Made by a program: the position numbers and the translations under genes. This document shows positions 53,066 to 60,440 of a stretch of 64,000 bases of DNA, piece after piece. A model generated the notes under the pieces. It was not told the DNA's origin. It saw nothing but the letters and a program-made list of their open reading frames with translations, and made no database searches. Position 1 is the stretch's first letter, and each line of letters opens with the position of its first letter. The stretch is from Phenylobacterium hankyongense (lineage in GTDB: Bacteria; Pseudomonadota; Alphaproteobacteria; Caulobacterales; Caulobacteraceae): NCBI RefSeq assembly GCF_003254505.1, contig NZ_QFYP01000001.1, positions 1,720,001 to 1,784,000 on the forward strand. Direction: 5' to 3'.

Positions 53066-53482
53066 ATGAAACATCAGCCCATCCATGAATTCGACGGCCT
53101 GGCCGATATCGAACAGGTCAAGGCCCCGACCCTGTCGAGACGCGAACGCCTGCAACGCTGGGCGGAGCTGCTCGGCCGCGAACCGCATCGCCAGCTGAAG
53201 CCGCTGTCGCGCGTGGAATTCTACGCCGAACGCGAGCGGGCGCTGCTGCGCGGCGACAACTCCCCCATCTCGGTGGCCGCCGCCGACCCCGTGCTGCGGG
53301 AGGCGGGCCTGCATGGGGACACCCTCGGCGACGCCCAGTCGTTCTTCGAACTGTCCGACGCCGAAGCCCACATGCTGCTCTGCGATTGTCACATCGTCGG
53401 GCAAATGGACGGCAAGGGCGCGGCGCAGCGGGTTCGCGCGATCGCCGCCTCCAGGACCGGGTTCTCCCGCCTCTGGATGTAG
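53066..53482 (+). CDS. Hypothetical protein, 138 aa
   Basis: Not recognised. A soluble protein without a signal peptide, with one basic helix (TLSRRERLQRWAELLGREP) and an acidic, Cys-containing C-terminal part (SDAEAHMLLCDCHIVGQM). The codon bias is normal and a GGGAGGACAGGAC leader precedes the ATG, so it is a real gene. Confidence 0.75.
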   Translation: MKHQPIHEFDGLADIEQVKAPTLSRRERLQRWAELLGREPHRQLKPLSRVEFYAERERALLRGDNSPISVAAADPVLREAGLHGDTLGDAQSFFELSDAEAHMLLCDCHIVGQMDGKGAAQRVRAIAASRTGFSRLWM

Positions 53483-53502
53483 CCTCGGTCGAGTTTCACT
53501 GA

Positions 53503-53531
53503 GACGCCGGCTGGGTCACCCGGCCGGCGTC
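53503..53531. terminator. Hairpin between convergent hypothetical genes
   Basis: GACGCCGGC (53503-53511) pairs with GCCGGCGTC (53523-53531) over an 11-nt loop. It lies between the convergent genes ending at 53482 and 53565. There is no clear U-tract on either side, so termination is plausible but weak. Confidence 0.4.
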
Positions 53532-53564
53532 GCTCCGTCGCCAGCGAAGCGGCGAGACGTGCCG

Positions 53565-54842
53565 TCACCAATCTGACGACGGCGGCCGCTCCCGGTCCGG
53601 AACGCCGGACTCCGGCGCCTGGGTCGGGGGATTGAATCCCGGGACCACGTGGGGATCTCGCGCCAGGGGATCCTGCACGACGGAGTCCCGCGCCCCGTAA
53701 TCCCGGGTTCCGTAATCCCGCGCTGCGGAGTCCCGCGTCCCGAAATCCCGCGCTCCGGAATCCGGCGCCCCGGTCTCTCGCGTGCTGGAGCCGCGCGCGA
53801 CGGGCACCGACACCGAGTCCGGGCCGCCTGACCCGTAGCCCCGTGCGATCGGCACCCGGATCCCGTCCGACATGTCGCTTCCGCCGGCGGCTTTCACGAT
53901 GCACTGGCCGGTCGCGCCCATGGCGTATTCGCCCACGCAGAAGACGTCCTCGTACTGCGGGCCGGAGGCGGCGACGCATTGGTGCAGGTTGAGCTTGGCG
54001 CGCCGCAGGCAGGCGCCGTTGTCCGGCTCGCTCAGCAGCCGCGACAGCGCATCGGTGCGGCTCTCGCCCGCCTGGCCGAGCACGGCCGCGGCGGCCAGCG
54101 CCAGGCCGCGCAGCACCGTCGCCGTGGGCCGTGGCGCGGCCAGGTCGTCGTCCCGGTCGCGGCGGCGGGCCACCACGCCGGTCAGCAGCTGGCGGGTTTC
54201 GCTCTCGCTCAGCCGCGCCCGGGTTCCGCCGGCCGCCTCGACCCGCGCCAGGCGTTCCTCCGGCTGCGTGACCGGCTCCAGCGCCCAGGGCTGGTGCTGC
54301 ACCGTGTAGGCGGCCTGCTTCACCACCCGGCCGCGGCTGACGAGGGTGGCGCCCATGCCGTTCAGGGCGTCTGAGGCCATGGCCGCGGCCTGCGGCGCGC
54401 CCGCCAGCTCGAGCACAAGGTCCGGCGTGGCGGTCAGGCGATCGACATAGCCCGCGCGTTCGGCCGGATCCGCCGCCAGCCGTTGCAGCGCCTCCACGAA
54501 GGCCGGCTCCTGCAGGGCGACCAGCGAGGCGTAGGCCACCGCGCCCTCCTCGAGCTGGCGGGGGTCGTAGGCGGCGCTGGCCATCAGGGCGCCGGAGACC
54601 GAGGCGGCGCCGTCGAAGTCGGGGCCGACGGCGCTGGCGGTGCGCACGAACCGTTCGAACGCGCCGGCGGCGTCGACCACGCGCCGGGCGATCCGGACCG
54701 ACGGCCCCTGTTCGGCGGCCGCCTCCGGGCTGGTGCGGCTCGTCGGCGACGGCCAGGAGTCGGTCGGATCCGACGCGACGGCGTAGCCGCCGGCCAGGGC
54801 GACGATGAGTGTGGCTGTCCACAACCGTGCGCGCGCCATCAT
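53565..54842 (-). CDS. Exported protein with C-terminal pentapeptide tandem repeats
   Basis: A 425-residue protein of no family known to me. A signal-like N-terminus (WTATLIVALAGGYAVAS) is followed by a long Ala-rich helical region (~40-270), a Cys-containing domain (CLRRAKLNLHQCVAASG and VFCVGEYAMGATGQCIVK, four Cys) and a low-complexity tail. The tail contains six tandem [S/Y/F]-[G/A]-[A/T]-R-D repeats encoded by 15-bp units at 53685-53774. The four cysteines suggest disulfides in the periplasm. Alternative starts are one codon downstream or six codons upstream. Confidence 0.7.
   Translation of the reverse strand: MMARARLWTATLIVALAGGYAVASDPTDSWPSPTSRTSPEAAAEQGPSVRIARRVVDAAGAFERFVRTASAVGPDFDGAASVSGALMASAAYDPRQLEEGAVAYASLVALQEPAFVEALQRLAADPAERAGYVDRLTATPDLVLELAGAPQAAAMASDALNGMGATLVSRGRVVKQAAYTVQHQPWALEPVTQPEERLARVEAAGGTRARLSESETRQLLTGVVARRRDRDDDLAAPRPTATVLRGLALAAAAVLGQAGESRTDALSRLLSEPDNGACLRRAKLNLHQCVAASGPQYEDVFCVGEYAMGATGQCIVKAAGGSDMSDGIRVPIARGYGSGGPDSVSVPVARGSSTRETGAPDSGARDFGTRDSAARDYGTRDYGARDSVVQDPLARDPHVVPGFNPPTQAPESGVPDRERPPSSDW
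53685..53774. repeat. Six tandem 15-bp units inside the gene at 53565-54842
   Basis: Units such as ATCCCGCGCTCCGGA, GTCCCGCGTCCCGAA and ATCCCGCGCTGCGGA follow each other without gaps and in frame; on the coding strand each gives a five-residue repeat ending Ala/Thr-Arg-Asp. A more diverged unit follows at 53775. Copy number could vary by slippage. Confidence 0.85.
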
Positions 54843-55000
54843 TGCCCCGCATCCTTCCATGCGAACAACATCGCCGTTTCCGGCGCTTATCTATTGTTAA
54901 ATCGAAGACGACATCGGCAACTGTTCCTGCCGATTACAGTAAGGCATGGGTCATGATTTCTGCACAGCCCCGATAACGAACAATTTACGCCAAGATCACG

Positions 55001-55017
55001 GCGAAGCTTTACTTCGC
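55001..55017 (-). terminator. Small hairpin downstream of the acyltransferase
   Basis: GCGAAG-CTTTA-CTTCGC is a perfect six-pair hairpin 7 bp after the stop of the minus-strand acyltransferase gene. Only a short U-poor sequence follows, so it is a modest terminator candidate. Confidence 0.4.
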
Positions 55018-55023
55018 GCGGCG

Positions 55024-56136
55024 CTAGGCGGATTGCGCGCGCAGCAGCCAGCGCGCGGGCCGCTCGATGAGCCCGAACAACCTGGCGAGCGGCTTGCGGA
55101 GGGCGGGTTCCCAGGCCTCCGCGACCACTACGGAGAAGGTGACGGCCGCCGCTATGGTGATCAGCAGGCAGGCCAGTTGCGACAGGCCCAACCGCCAGAG
55201 CGCCGCCATGAGCGCCGACCCGACCACCTGGTGGGTCAGGTACAGGGGATAGGTCGCGAGCCCCAGTCGTCGCGCCCATCGGTCGGCGGCCGGCCAGGCC
55301 GCCAGCCGGGCGTTCCAGCGCACCGAGGCCGCCATCAGTCCGATCGCCAGCAGCCAGGCGGCGATCGCCGCCCCGCCCACCGGGATCCGCTCGGCCTGCG
55401 CCGTGTAGGCGATCTCGAGGACGCCGCCGAGACAGCAGGCCAGCAGCACGGCGAGGCGCGCCTTCGTCGGGCCGCGCACCATGGACAGCCAGAGCATCAC
55501 CCCGACGGTGAAATCACAGCCGTAACGGATCAGCAGAAGCGCCCACAGCCGCTTGCCGGCCAGGCTCGTCAGCGCGTCGCTCGGGGCCAGCAGCCAGAGC
55601 AGCCAGAACGCCGTGCTGACCAGGCCGATCGTGGCCGCCACCGCCTCGACGTGCCGAAAGCGCCCCGACCAGAGCAGGGCGAACATCACCAGGTAGAAGC
55701 TGACCTCGATGCCGAGCGTCCAATAGACGCCGTCGATCCAGGGGCCCGACGGGTAGAACAGAACGCTCCGCGTCCATTCCAGAACGCCGTCGGCGACGCC
55801 GACGTAGCCGATGGCCAGCGACACCAGCAGCGTCACCGACGCGCAGATCCAGGCCGCCGGGGCGAGGCGCAGGACCCGCCCCTTCAGAAAGCCGAAGGCG
55901 TCGGACTGCGAGGCGCTGTAGGAGATCACGAACCCGGACAGAACAAAGAATATCTCGACGCCGACCCATCCGAAGTTCACCGAAAATCGACTGAAGTCGA
56001 AGACGCCGCCGGTGATGTTTCGCGGCGGACTTGTCGGGTCGGGAGCCGAGATCCAGTAGGTCATGTGGTACAACACCACCAGTATGGCGGCCGAGAACCT
56101 GACGAGATCCAGTCCGACAATCGTCGTCCGACGCAT
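55024..56136 (-). CDS. Acyltransferase 3 (OafA/YrhL-like) membrane protein
   Basis: A 370-residue polytopic O-acyltransferase: the hallmark IVGLDLVRFSAAILVVLYHM with the catalytic His in the first helix, GWVGVEIFFVLSGFVISYSA after it, and about ten transmembrane segments, ending YPLYLTHQVVGSALM. It acetylates or acylates surface sugars or lipids. The ATG at 56136 has GGGAGG four bases upstream. There is no sugar-biosynthesis cluster beside it. Confidence 0.92.
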   Translation of the reverse strand: MRRTTIVGLDLVRFSAAILVVLYHMTYWISAPDPTSPPRNITGGVFDFSRFSVNFGWVGVEIFFVLSGFVISYSASQSDAFGFLKGRVLRLAPAAWICASVTLLVSLAIGYVGVADGVLEWTRSVLFYPSGPWIDGVYWTLGIEVSFYLVMFALLWSGRFRHVEAVAATIGLVSTAFWLLWLLAPSDALTSLAGKRLWALLLIRYGCDFTVGVMLWLSMVRGPTKARLAVLLACCLGGVLEIAYTAQAERIPVGGAAIAAWLLAIGLMAASVRWNARLAAWPAADRWARRLGLATYPLYLTHQVVGSALMAALWRLGLSQLACLLITIAAAVTFSVVVAEAWEPALRKPLARLFGLIERPARWLLRAQSA

Positions 56137-56334
56137 GCAGCCTCCCTCGACCCGCCGGCGCTCGCGCCGCATGGCGACCGGCCGTTTCGCCGGCCCCCTC
56201 AATTGGCAGAGCGCTCAGTTCGTTCCGGTCGAGGTTCGGGTCGTCGCCGACCGGCGGGGGTGGAACGCCGATATCGACACACCCCGCCTGTCCGCCGCAG
56301 GATGGGAGAAACGGCCGATGGAGCTGCAGGCGAC

Positions 56335-56730
56335 ATGAAGACGAGCGCAACGAGCGAGGGCGAAACCCCGTCCCGGCTGATCGACGCGAGGATCGCCGAC
56401 CTGGCCGACTGGCGGGGCGCGACGCTCGCCCAGGTCCGCGCCCTCATCCGGCAGGCGGACCCCGAGGTGGTCGAGGAGTGGAAGTGGCGCGGCGTTCCGG
56501 TGTGGTCCCACGACGGGATGATCTGCACCGGCGAGAGCTACAAGAGCGTCGTCAAGCTGACCTTCGCCAAGGGCGCCTCGCTGGCGGACCCGTCGGGCCT
56601 GTTCAACGCCAGCCTGGAGGGCAATACCCGGCGCGCCATCGATCTCCATGAGGGCGATGACCTCGATGGCGACGCGTTCAAGGCGCTCGTCCGGGCCGCG
56701 GTGGCCCTGAACAGGTCGAAGGCCCGGTAA
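56335..56730 (+). CDS. DUF1801 (YdhG-like) protein
   Basis: A 131-residue protein with the DUF1801 pattern: LAQVRALIRQADPEVVEEWKW, VPVWSHDGMICTGESYKSV and KLTFAKGASLADP. The function of the family is not established. The ATG at 56335 gives the expected length. It is followed at 5 bp by a gene remnant on the other strand. Confidence 0.85.
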   Translation: MKTSATSEGETPSRLIDARIADLADWRGATLAQVRALIRQADPEVVEEWKWRGVPVWSHDGMICTGESYKSVVKLTFAKGASLADPSGLFNASLEGNTRRAIDLHEGDDLDGDAFKALVRAAVALNRSKAR

Positions 56731-56735
56731 GGCGC

Positions 56736-56858
56736 TCAGGCCAGCAGCCAGCGAAACGCGCGGCCGATGAACGCCTGGCCGTCGGTCTCGACCGCTGCGC
56801 CGTGCGCCATCACCGCCCGCCGGGCCGGCCACCCCAGGATCCGCCGAAGCCCGGTGCG
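56736..56858 (-). pseudogene. Remnant of an MBL/DUF4336-like protein (C-terminus only)
   Basis: In one minus-strand frame the last 40 codons before a stop read RTGLRRILGWPARRAVMAHG, then AAVETDGQAFIGRAFRWLLA, very like the end of DUF4336/metallo-beta-lactamase-like proteins (a ...AHG... strand, then a helix ending in AFxWLL). No start or N-terminal domain is present: directly upstream on the same strand is the unrelated SRPBCC gene. I take it as the tail of a deleted gene. Confidence 0.5.
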
Positions 56859-56892
56859 GGCGACGCGCCGCCGAGCGGCTGCAACACGGGCG

Positions 56893-57456
56893 TCAGGGCG
56901 CCGGCGGCAGGGTTCCGCCTTCGGCCAGCACCTTCATGTTCTGCAGCGCCTGGGTGAAGCGGGCGCGACGGTTGGCGCTCTCTGTCGCGCGGGCCGCGTC
57001 GTCGGCGAGCATCGAGGTGTCGTAGAAGAAGGAATAGACCAGCTTGGAAGTCGAGGCCGTCACCGGCTTGACCTCCAGCGTGCCGTGATAGGCGTTGTAG
57101 GGCACGCCCGCGCGCACCGGCTGGGCGTAGGTGTAGGAACGGTCGGTCTTGCCGACCAGCATCTCGGTGACGCCGAGCCCCAGCTTCCGGACGGCGCCGA
57201 GCTGGCTGTCCGACCCGGAGGTGATGGCGCAGCTGGTGCGCATCCATTCGCCGATATCGCAGAACTTGCCGACCCGCCGCCACACGGCCTCGGCCGGCCG
57301 CGCCACCGCGACCTCGAGCACCATGGTGGCGTAGGTCGGGTTCGGAATGGCGAAGGGCGCCGTGGGCGGCGGCGGGGCGGCCGGCTGGGCCGAGGCTGAA
57401 CCCGCGGCCACGAGGAGCATGGCGCCCGCGACGCCGGCGATGACCCGATTACCCAT
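56893..57456 (-). CDS. Exported SRPBCC-family protein
   Basis: A 187-residue protein with a signal peptide (1-23, ending ASAQ) and a START-like domain: MVLEVAVARPAEAVWRRVG opens it, and SKLVYSFFYDTS and ARFTQALQNMKVLAEG close it. It may bind a hydrophobic ligand. The ATG at 57456 is well placed for the signal peptide. It resembles the protein at 19483-20061 in design but not closely in sequence. Confidence 0.8.
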   Translation of the reverse strand: MGNRVIAGVAGAMLLVAAGSASAQPAAPPPPTAPFAIPNPTYATMVLEVAVARPAEAVWRRVGKFCDIGEWMRTSCAITSGSDSQLGAVRKLGLGVTEMLVGKTDRSYTYAQPVRAGVPYNAYHGTLEVKPVTASTSKLVYSFFYDTSMLADDAARATESANRRARFTQALQNMKVLAEGGTLPPAP

Positions 57457-57642
57457 TCGAACGTTCCCCTGAGGCCTGCGATGAGACCCGCGCGCACATA
57501 GCCGGGCCGCCACCTCGACCGCAAGCCGCAGCGCACCGCGCCGATGTCCGCCTGACCATGGCTTAGCCCCGCCCTGGCTTCCTTGACCGGCGTTAGGCCA
57601 CAGCCCAAGCTCGGCCATAAGCAGCATTCCGGGGAGGGGGCA

Positions 57643-58431
57643 TTGGGAACGGCGCAAGCACAGGGCGCGCTTTGGGGCGCGCGCGCTCGCGAGTGGGCGG
57701 ATCTGCAGGAGGTCGCATTCGAGCCGCTCTATCGGCAGGCGTTGGAAGCCGCCGAGGTCCGCGACGGAAATTCGGTGCTGGATGTGGGCTGCGGCGCCGG
57801 GCTGGCGGTCGCCGTCGCGCGCGAGATGGGCGCAAAGGTCGCCGGTCTCGACGCCGCCGCCGACCTGATCGGCATCGCCAGGTCGCGCACGCCGGAGGCC
57901 GACCTGCGGGTCGGCGAGCTGGAGGAGCTGCCCTTCGCGGACGGTGCGTTCGACGTGGTGACCGGCTTCAACTCGTTTCAGTACGCCGCTGACCGCGTCA
58001 ACGCCCTTCGCGAGGCGCGCCGCGTCATGCAGCCCGGCGGGCGCCTGGTGGCGGCGGTGTGGGGCGAGCCCGAGCAGTGCCAGATGAGCGGCTACCTGAA
58101 GGCGCTGGGATCCCTCATGCCGCCGCCCCCTCCAGGCGCGCCCGGTCCGTGGGCGCTCTCGCCGCCCGGCGCCCTGGAAGACCTCGCCAGCCAGGCTGAC
58201 CTCCAGGCGGTGTCTTCCGGCGTCGCGACCTGCGTGTTCCGCTTCGGTGACGACGGCTCGGCTGTACGCGGGCTTCTCGCCGCAGGCCCCGCCGTCCGCG
58301 CCGTCCAGACCTCCGGCGAAGCCCCGGTCGCGAACGCCATCCTGGAGGCGATCGGGCCGTTCAGGACCGACGATGGCGGCTACGAGCTGTCCAACGCCTT
58401 CCGCTACATCGTGGCGCGAAGAACCAACTGA
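57643..58431 (+). CDS. Class I SAM-dependent methyltransferase
   Basis: A 262-residue methyltransferase of the UbiE/COQ5-like type: motif I SVLDVGCGAGLAVAVA, the acidic strand AGLDAAADLI, and LPFADGAFDVVTGFNSFQYA (motif II/III). The start is a TTG at 57643, chosen for the strong GGGGAGGGGG upstream; the frame remains open above it without family sequence. The substrate is unknown. Confidence 0.88.
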   Translation: MGTAQAQGALWGARAREWADLQEVAFEPLYRQALEAAEVRDGNSVLDVGCGAGLAVAVAREMGAKVAGLDAAADLIGIARSRTPEADLRVGELEELPFADGAFDVVTGFNSFQYAADRVNALREARRVMQPGGRLVAAVWGEPEQCQMSGYLKALGSLMPPPPPGAPGPWALSPPGALEDLASQADLQAVSSGVATCVFRFGDDGSAVRGLLAAGPAVRAVQTSGEAPVANAILEAIGPFRTDDGGYELSNAFRYIVARRTN

Positions 58432-58456
58432 GGCCGAGGCCGGATCAGGCGATGCG

Positions 58457-58948
58457 TCACACCCTCGCGCCCAGGGTGATGAGCAGTTCATCCAACTGCT
58501 CGAACTGCTCGGGCATCGCGTCTTCCATGCCGACGAAAGCCTCGTCGAGCGCGTCCTTCGAGGGATAGAGTTCCTGCAGGACCAGCAGCGTCCTGCCGTC
58601 CTCTTCCTCGAAGGTCACCGTGGTGACGGCGGCGTCATCGCTTTCGTCATTGGTCCAGACCAGGCGCGAAGGCGGCGACACTTCGAGATACTTGCCGAAG
58701 AAGGCCATGGAGTCCGAGGCGTCGTGTCCGAACGCGATGCGATAGCCGCCGCCCGTGCGCACATCCATCTCGCAGGACAGCAGCGGGACGCCGCTCGACT
58801 TCGGCGCCCACCACAGCTTGAACAACTCGGGCTTGGTCCACGCGTCGAACACGAGGCGAACCGGGGCGTTGAAGGTGCGCGTCACGACGAGTTCGCGCTC
58901 GGACCTCCGTTCGACCGCCGTGCGGCCGCTACTCGCTCTGTCGCCCAT
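58457..58948 (-). CDS. AHSA1/SRPBCC-domain protein
   Basis: A 163-residue activator-of-Hsp90-ATPase-homologue domain, with ELVVTRTFNAPVRLVFDAWT, FKLWWAPK and GKYLEVSPPSRLVWTNDE. Proteins like this are very often encoded right after an ArsR-type repressor, as here, where its start overlaps the arsR-type gene by 20 bp. The ligand is unknown. Confidence 0.88.
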   Translation of the reverse strand: MGDRASSGRTAVERRSERELVVTRTFNAPVRLVFDAWTKPELFKLWWAPKSSGVPLLSCEMDVRTGGGYRIAFGHDASDSMAFFGKYLEVSPPSRLVWTNDESDDAAVTTVTFEEEDGRTLLVLQELYPSKDALDEAFVGMEDAMPEQFEQLDELLITLGARV

Positions 58949-59291
58949 CGGCTTCCTCCTTCCGTTTCAGGGCCTCGACGACGTCGTCCAGCGCGTCGAA
59001 GCGTGCGTTCCAGATCTGGCGGCGCCCTTCGATCCAGGCCGCCTCTTCCTCGATCCCGCGCAGGCCGAGCCTGCAGGTCCGCACGCGCCCGACCTTCTCC
59101 GTCGTGACCAGCCCCGCCCGCTCCAGGACGCCGACGTGCTTCTTCATGCCCGTGAGGGTCATGTGGAACGTCTCTGCAAGCTCCGTGATCGAAGCATCCG
59201 CACGCCCGAGCTGCTCCAGGACGCCGCGTCGCGTGGCGTCCGAGAGCGCGGCAAAGGAGGCGTCGAGGCGAGGCGCCGAAAACTGAACCAT
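58929..59291 (-). CDS. ArsR-family winged-helix repressor
   Basis: A 120-residue ArsR/SmtB-type regulator: FAALSDATRRGVLEQLGR, ITELAETFHMTLTGMKKHV (recognition helix) and LVTTEKVGRVRTCRLG (wing). No cysteine metal box is seen, which fits the non-metal subgroup paired with AHSA1 proteins. A perfect inverted repeat overlaps its start codon and is the probable autoregulatory site. It is co-transcribed with the AHSA1 gene. Confidence 0.9.
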   Translation of the reverse strand: MVQFSAPRLDASFAALSDATRRGVLEQLGRADASITELAETFHMTLTGMKKHVGVLERAGLVTTEKVGRVRTCRLGLRGIEEEAAWIEGRRQIWNARFDALDDVVEALKRKEEADGRQSE

Positions 59292-59301
59292 CTAGTTCAG
59301 T
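59282..59301. promoter_or_regulatory. Operator candidate over the arsR-type start codon
   Basis: ACTGAAC-CATCTA-GTTCAGT is a perfect 7-bp inverted repeat whose centre contains the start codon (ATG at 59291 on the minus strand). Operators this close are typical of ArsR-type autoregulation. Confidence 0.65.
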
Positions 59302-59438
59302 GTGTAGCGCGCGGATCGGCCTCATGCAAGGGGGCCGAGATCGGCCGCCCGCAGGGTGAATTCACGTGCGGATGGGGGGCCGCGGGTCCAGAATGGGCCG
59401 TCGGGAGGGATTGGCGAAGAGCGCCGCAGGAGCGAGCC

Positions 59439-59783
59439 ATGTACGTCATTACACGTCGCTTCCAATCCATGAGCTCCGTGGCCGAGGCCGCTGCGCGGGC
59501 CGAGGCCGGACTTGCCCCGATGCTGGTCGCGGCCACCGGATTCAAAGGCTACCACATCATCGACGCCGGTGGTGGGGTGGGCCTGTCGGTGACCATGTTC
59601 GAGACCCGCGAGGACGCCGATCGCGTCAAAGACCGCGCCCTCGACTGGATCAGGCAGAACCTGTCCGACCTCTATCAGGGCGAGCCCGAGGTGACTGCCG
59701 GTGAGGTGATCTACTCCGCTCGGCCCGAAACGATGGGCGGACGGGAGGCGTCCTCCGTGCAGACCGAGGCCCGGCCCCATTAG
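59439..59783 (+). CDS. Antibiotic-biosynthesis-monooxygenase-like small protein
   Basis: A 114-residue protein probably in the dimeric alpha-beta-barrel (ABM-like) fold: YVITRRFQSMSSVAEAAARA, then GFKGYHIIDAGGGVGLSVTMFETREDAD (given in part). No cofactor motif is evident. The ATG at 59439 has GCAGGAGC upstream. It is divergent from the ArsR-type repressor, which may also control it. Confidence 0.7.
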   Translation: MYVITRRFQSMSSVAEAAARAEAGLAPMLVAATGFKGYHIIDAGGGVGLSVTMFETREDADRVKDRALDWIRQNLSDLYQGEPEVTAGEVIYSARPETMGGREASSVQTEARPH

Positions 59784-59854
59784 CGATTGGCGGCCGAATT
59801 GCCGTGGGTCGAGCCCCTGCGGTCCAGCTTCTGAAGAACGGCTGCTGAGGGTGG

Positions 59855-60319
59855 TTAGCGGACGTTGGTCGAAGGCGAGACAGCCTTCCGAAGCTCCGAG
59901 AGCGCGTTATCGTCGAACCATCCCTTGAGGACGAACCCAACCTTCTTGCCACCTTGTCTCAGAATGAGTGCGGGGATGAACGGCATGTCTCCAGCTAAGC
60001 CATCTTCGATCTGAGTGCCCGATCTCGGTGCGCGCCACACGACGCGCCCGTAGCGGCTGAAGGTCACGAAATCGGCGTCGATAGATAAGCGGGCCGTGAA
60101 GTTGTAGCCGACAACGATCACCCCGAGCGCGATGCACCCGACCCCGTAGGGCCACTCGGTCGGGGCCAGCACGAGATCAACGGCGCCAATCCCGGCAATG
60201 GGTGCGCAGGCGGCGGCCAGCACCACCCACGCACTGATCCTTGGTTTGAACGTCTTCACCGGAAGAACCTGAGGGACGTTCCCAACGTCCGCAATGGGTC
60301 GTAAGCCGACCCAGGCCAA
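59855..60319 (-). CDS. Hypothetical membrane protein, PH-like domain
   Basis: A 154-residue protein with two adjacent transmembrane segments (AWVVLAAACAPIAGIGAVDL and GVGCIALGVIVVGYNF), followed by a small soluble domain with alternating strands (FVTFSRYGRVVWRAP, GGKKVGFVLKGWF) resembling bacterial PH domains. The TTG start at 60319 is uncertain, and a GTG at 60259 is possible. Both flanks carry dispersed repeats. Confidence 0.6.
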   Translation of the reverse strand: MAWVGLRPIADVGNVPQVLPVKTFKPRISAWVVLAAACAPIAGIGAVDLVLAPTEWPYGVGCIALGVIVVGYNFTARLSIDADFVTFSRYGRVVWRAPRSGTQIEDGLAGDMPFIPALILRQGGKKVGFVLKGWFDDNALSELRKAVSPSTNVR

Positions 60320-60336
60320 CGCTCGCGAAGCGGACC
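60285..60336. repeat. Dispersed intergenic repeat, copies 3-4
   Basis: ACGTCCGCAATGGGTCG (60285-60301) and TCGCGAAGCGGACC (60323-60336) are shared with the copies at 51642 and 50867. A further fragment, AGCGGACGT (59857-59865), lies at the other end of the neighbouring hypothetical gene. The repeats therefore bracket that gene. Confidence 0.55.
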
Positions 60337-60440
60337 CTCCAACCGTCGCGCCCCGCCCCGCCTCCCCGCCCTGAACCCCAACCGCGACCGTGCGTTGAAC
60401 GTCTCAGCCGCCGCCGTCGGGGCCGGGCGTGAGGGATTTC

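Noticed and set aside
53685..53774. Possible CRISPR or iteron array
   Set aside because: Fifteen-bp units without spacers, in frame within a coding gene.
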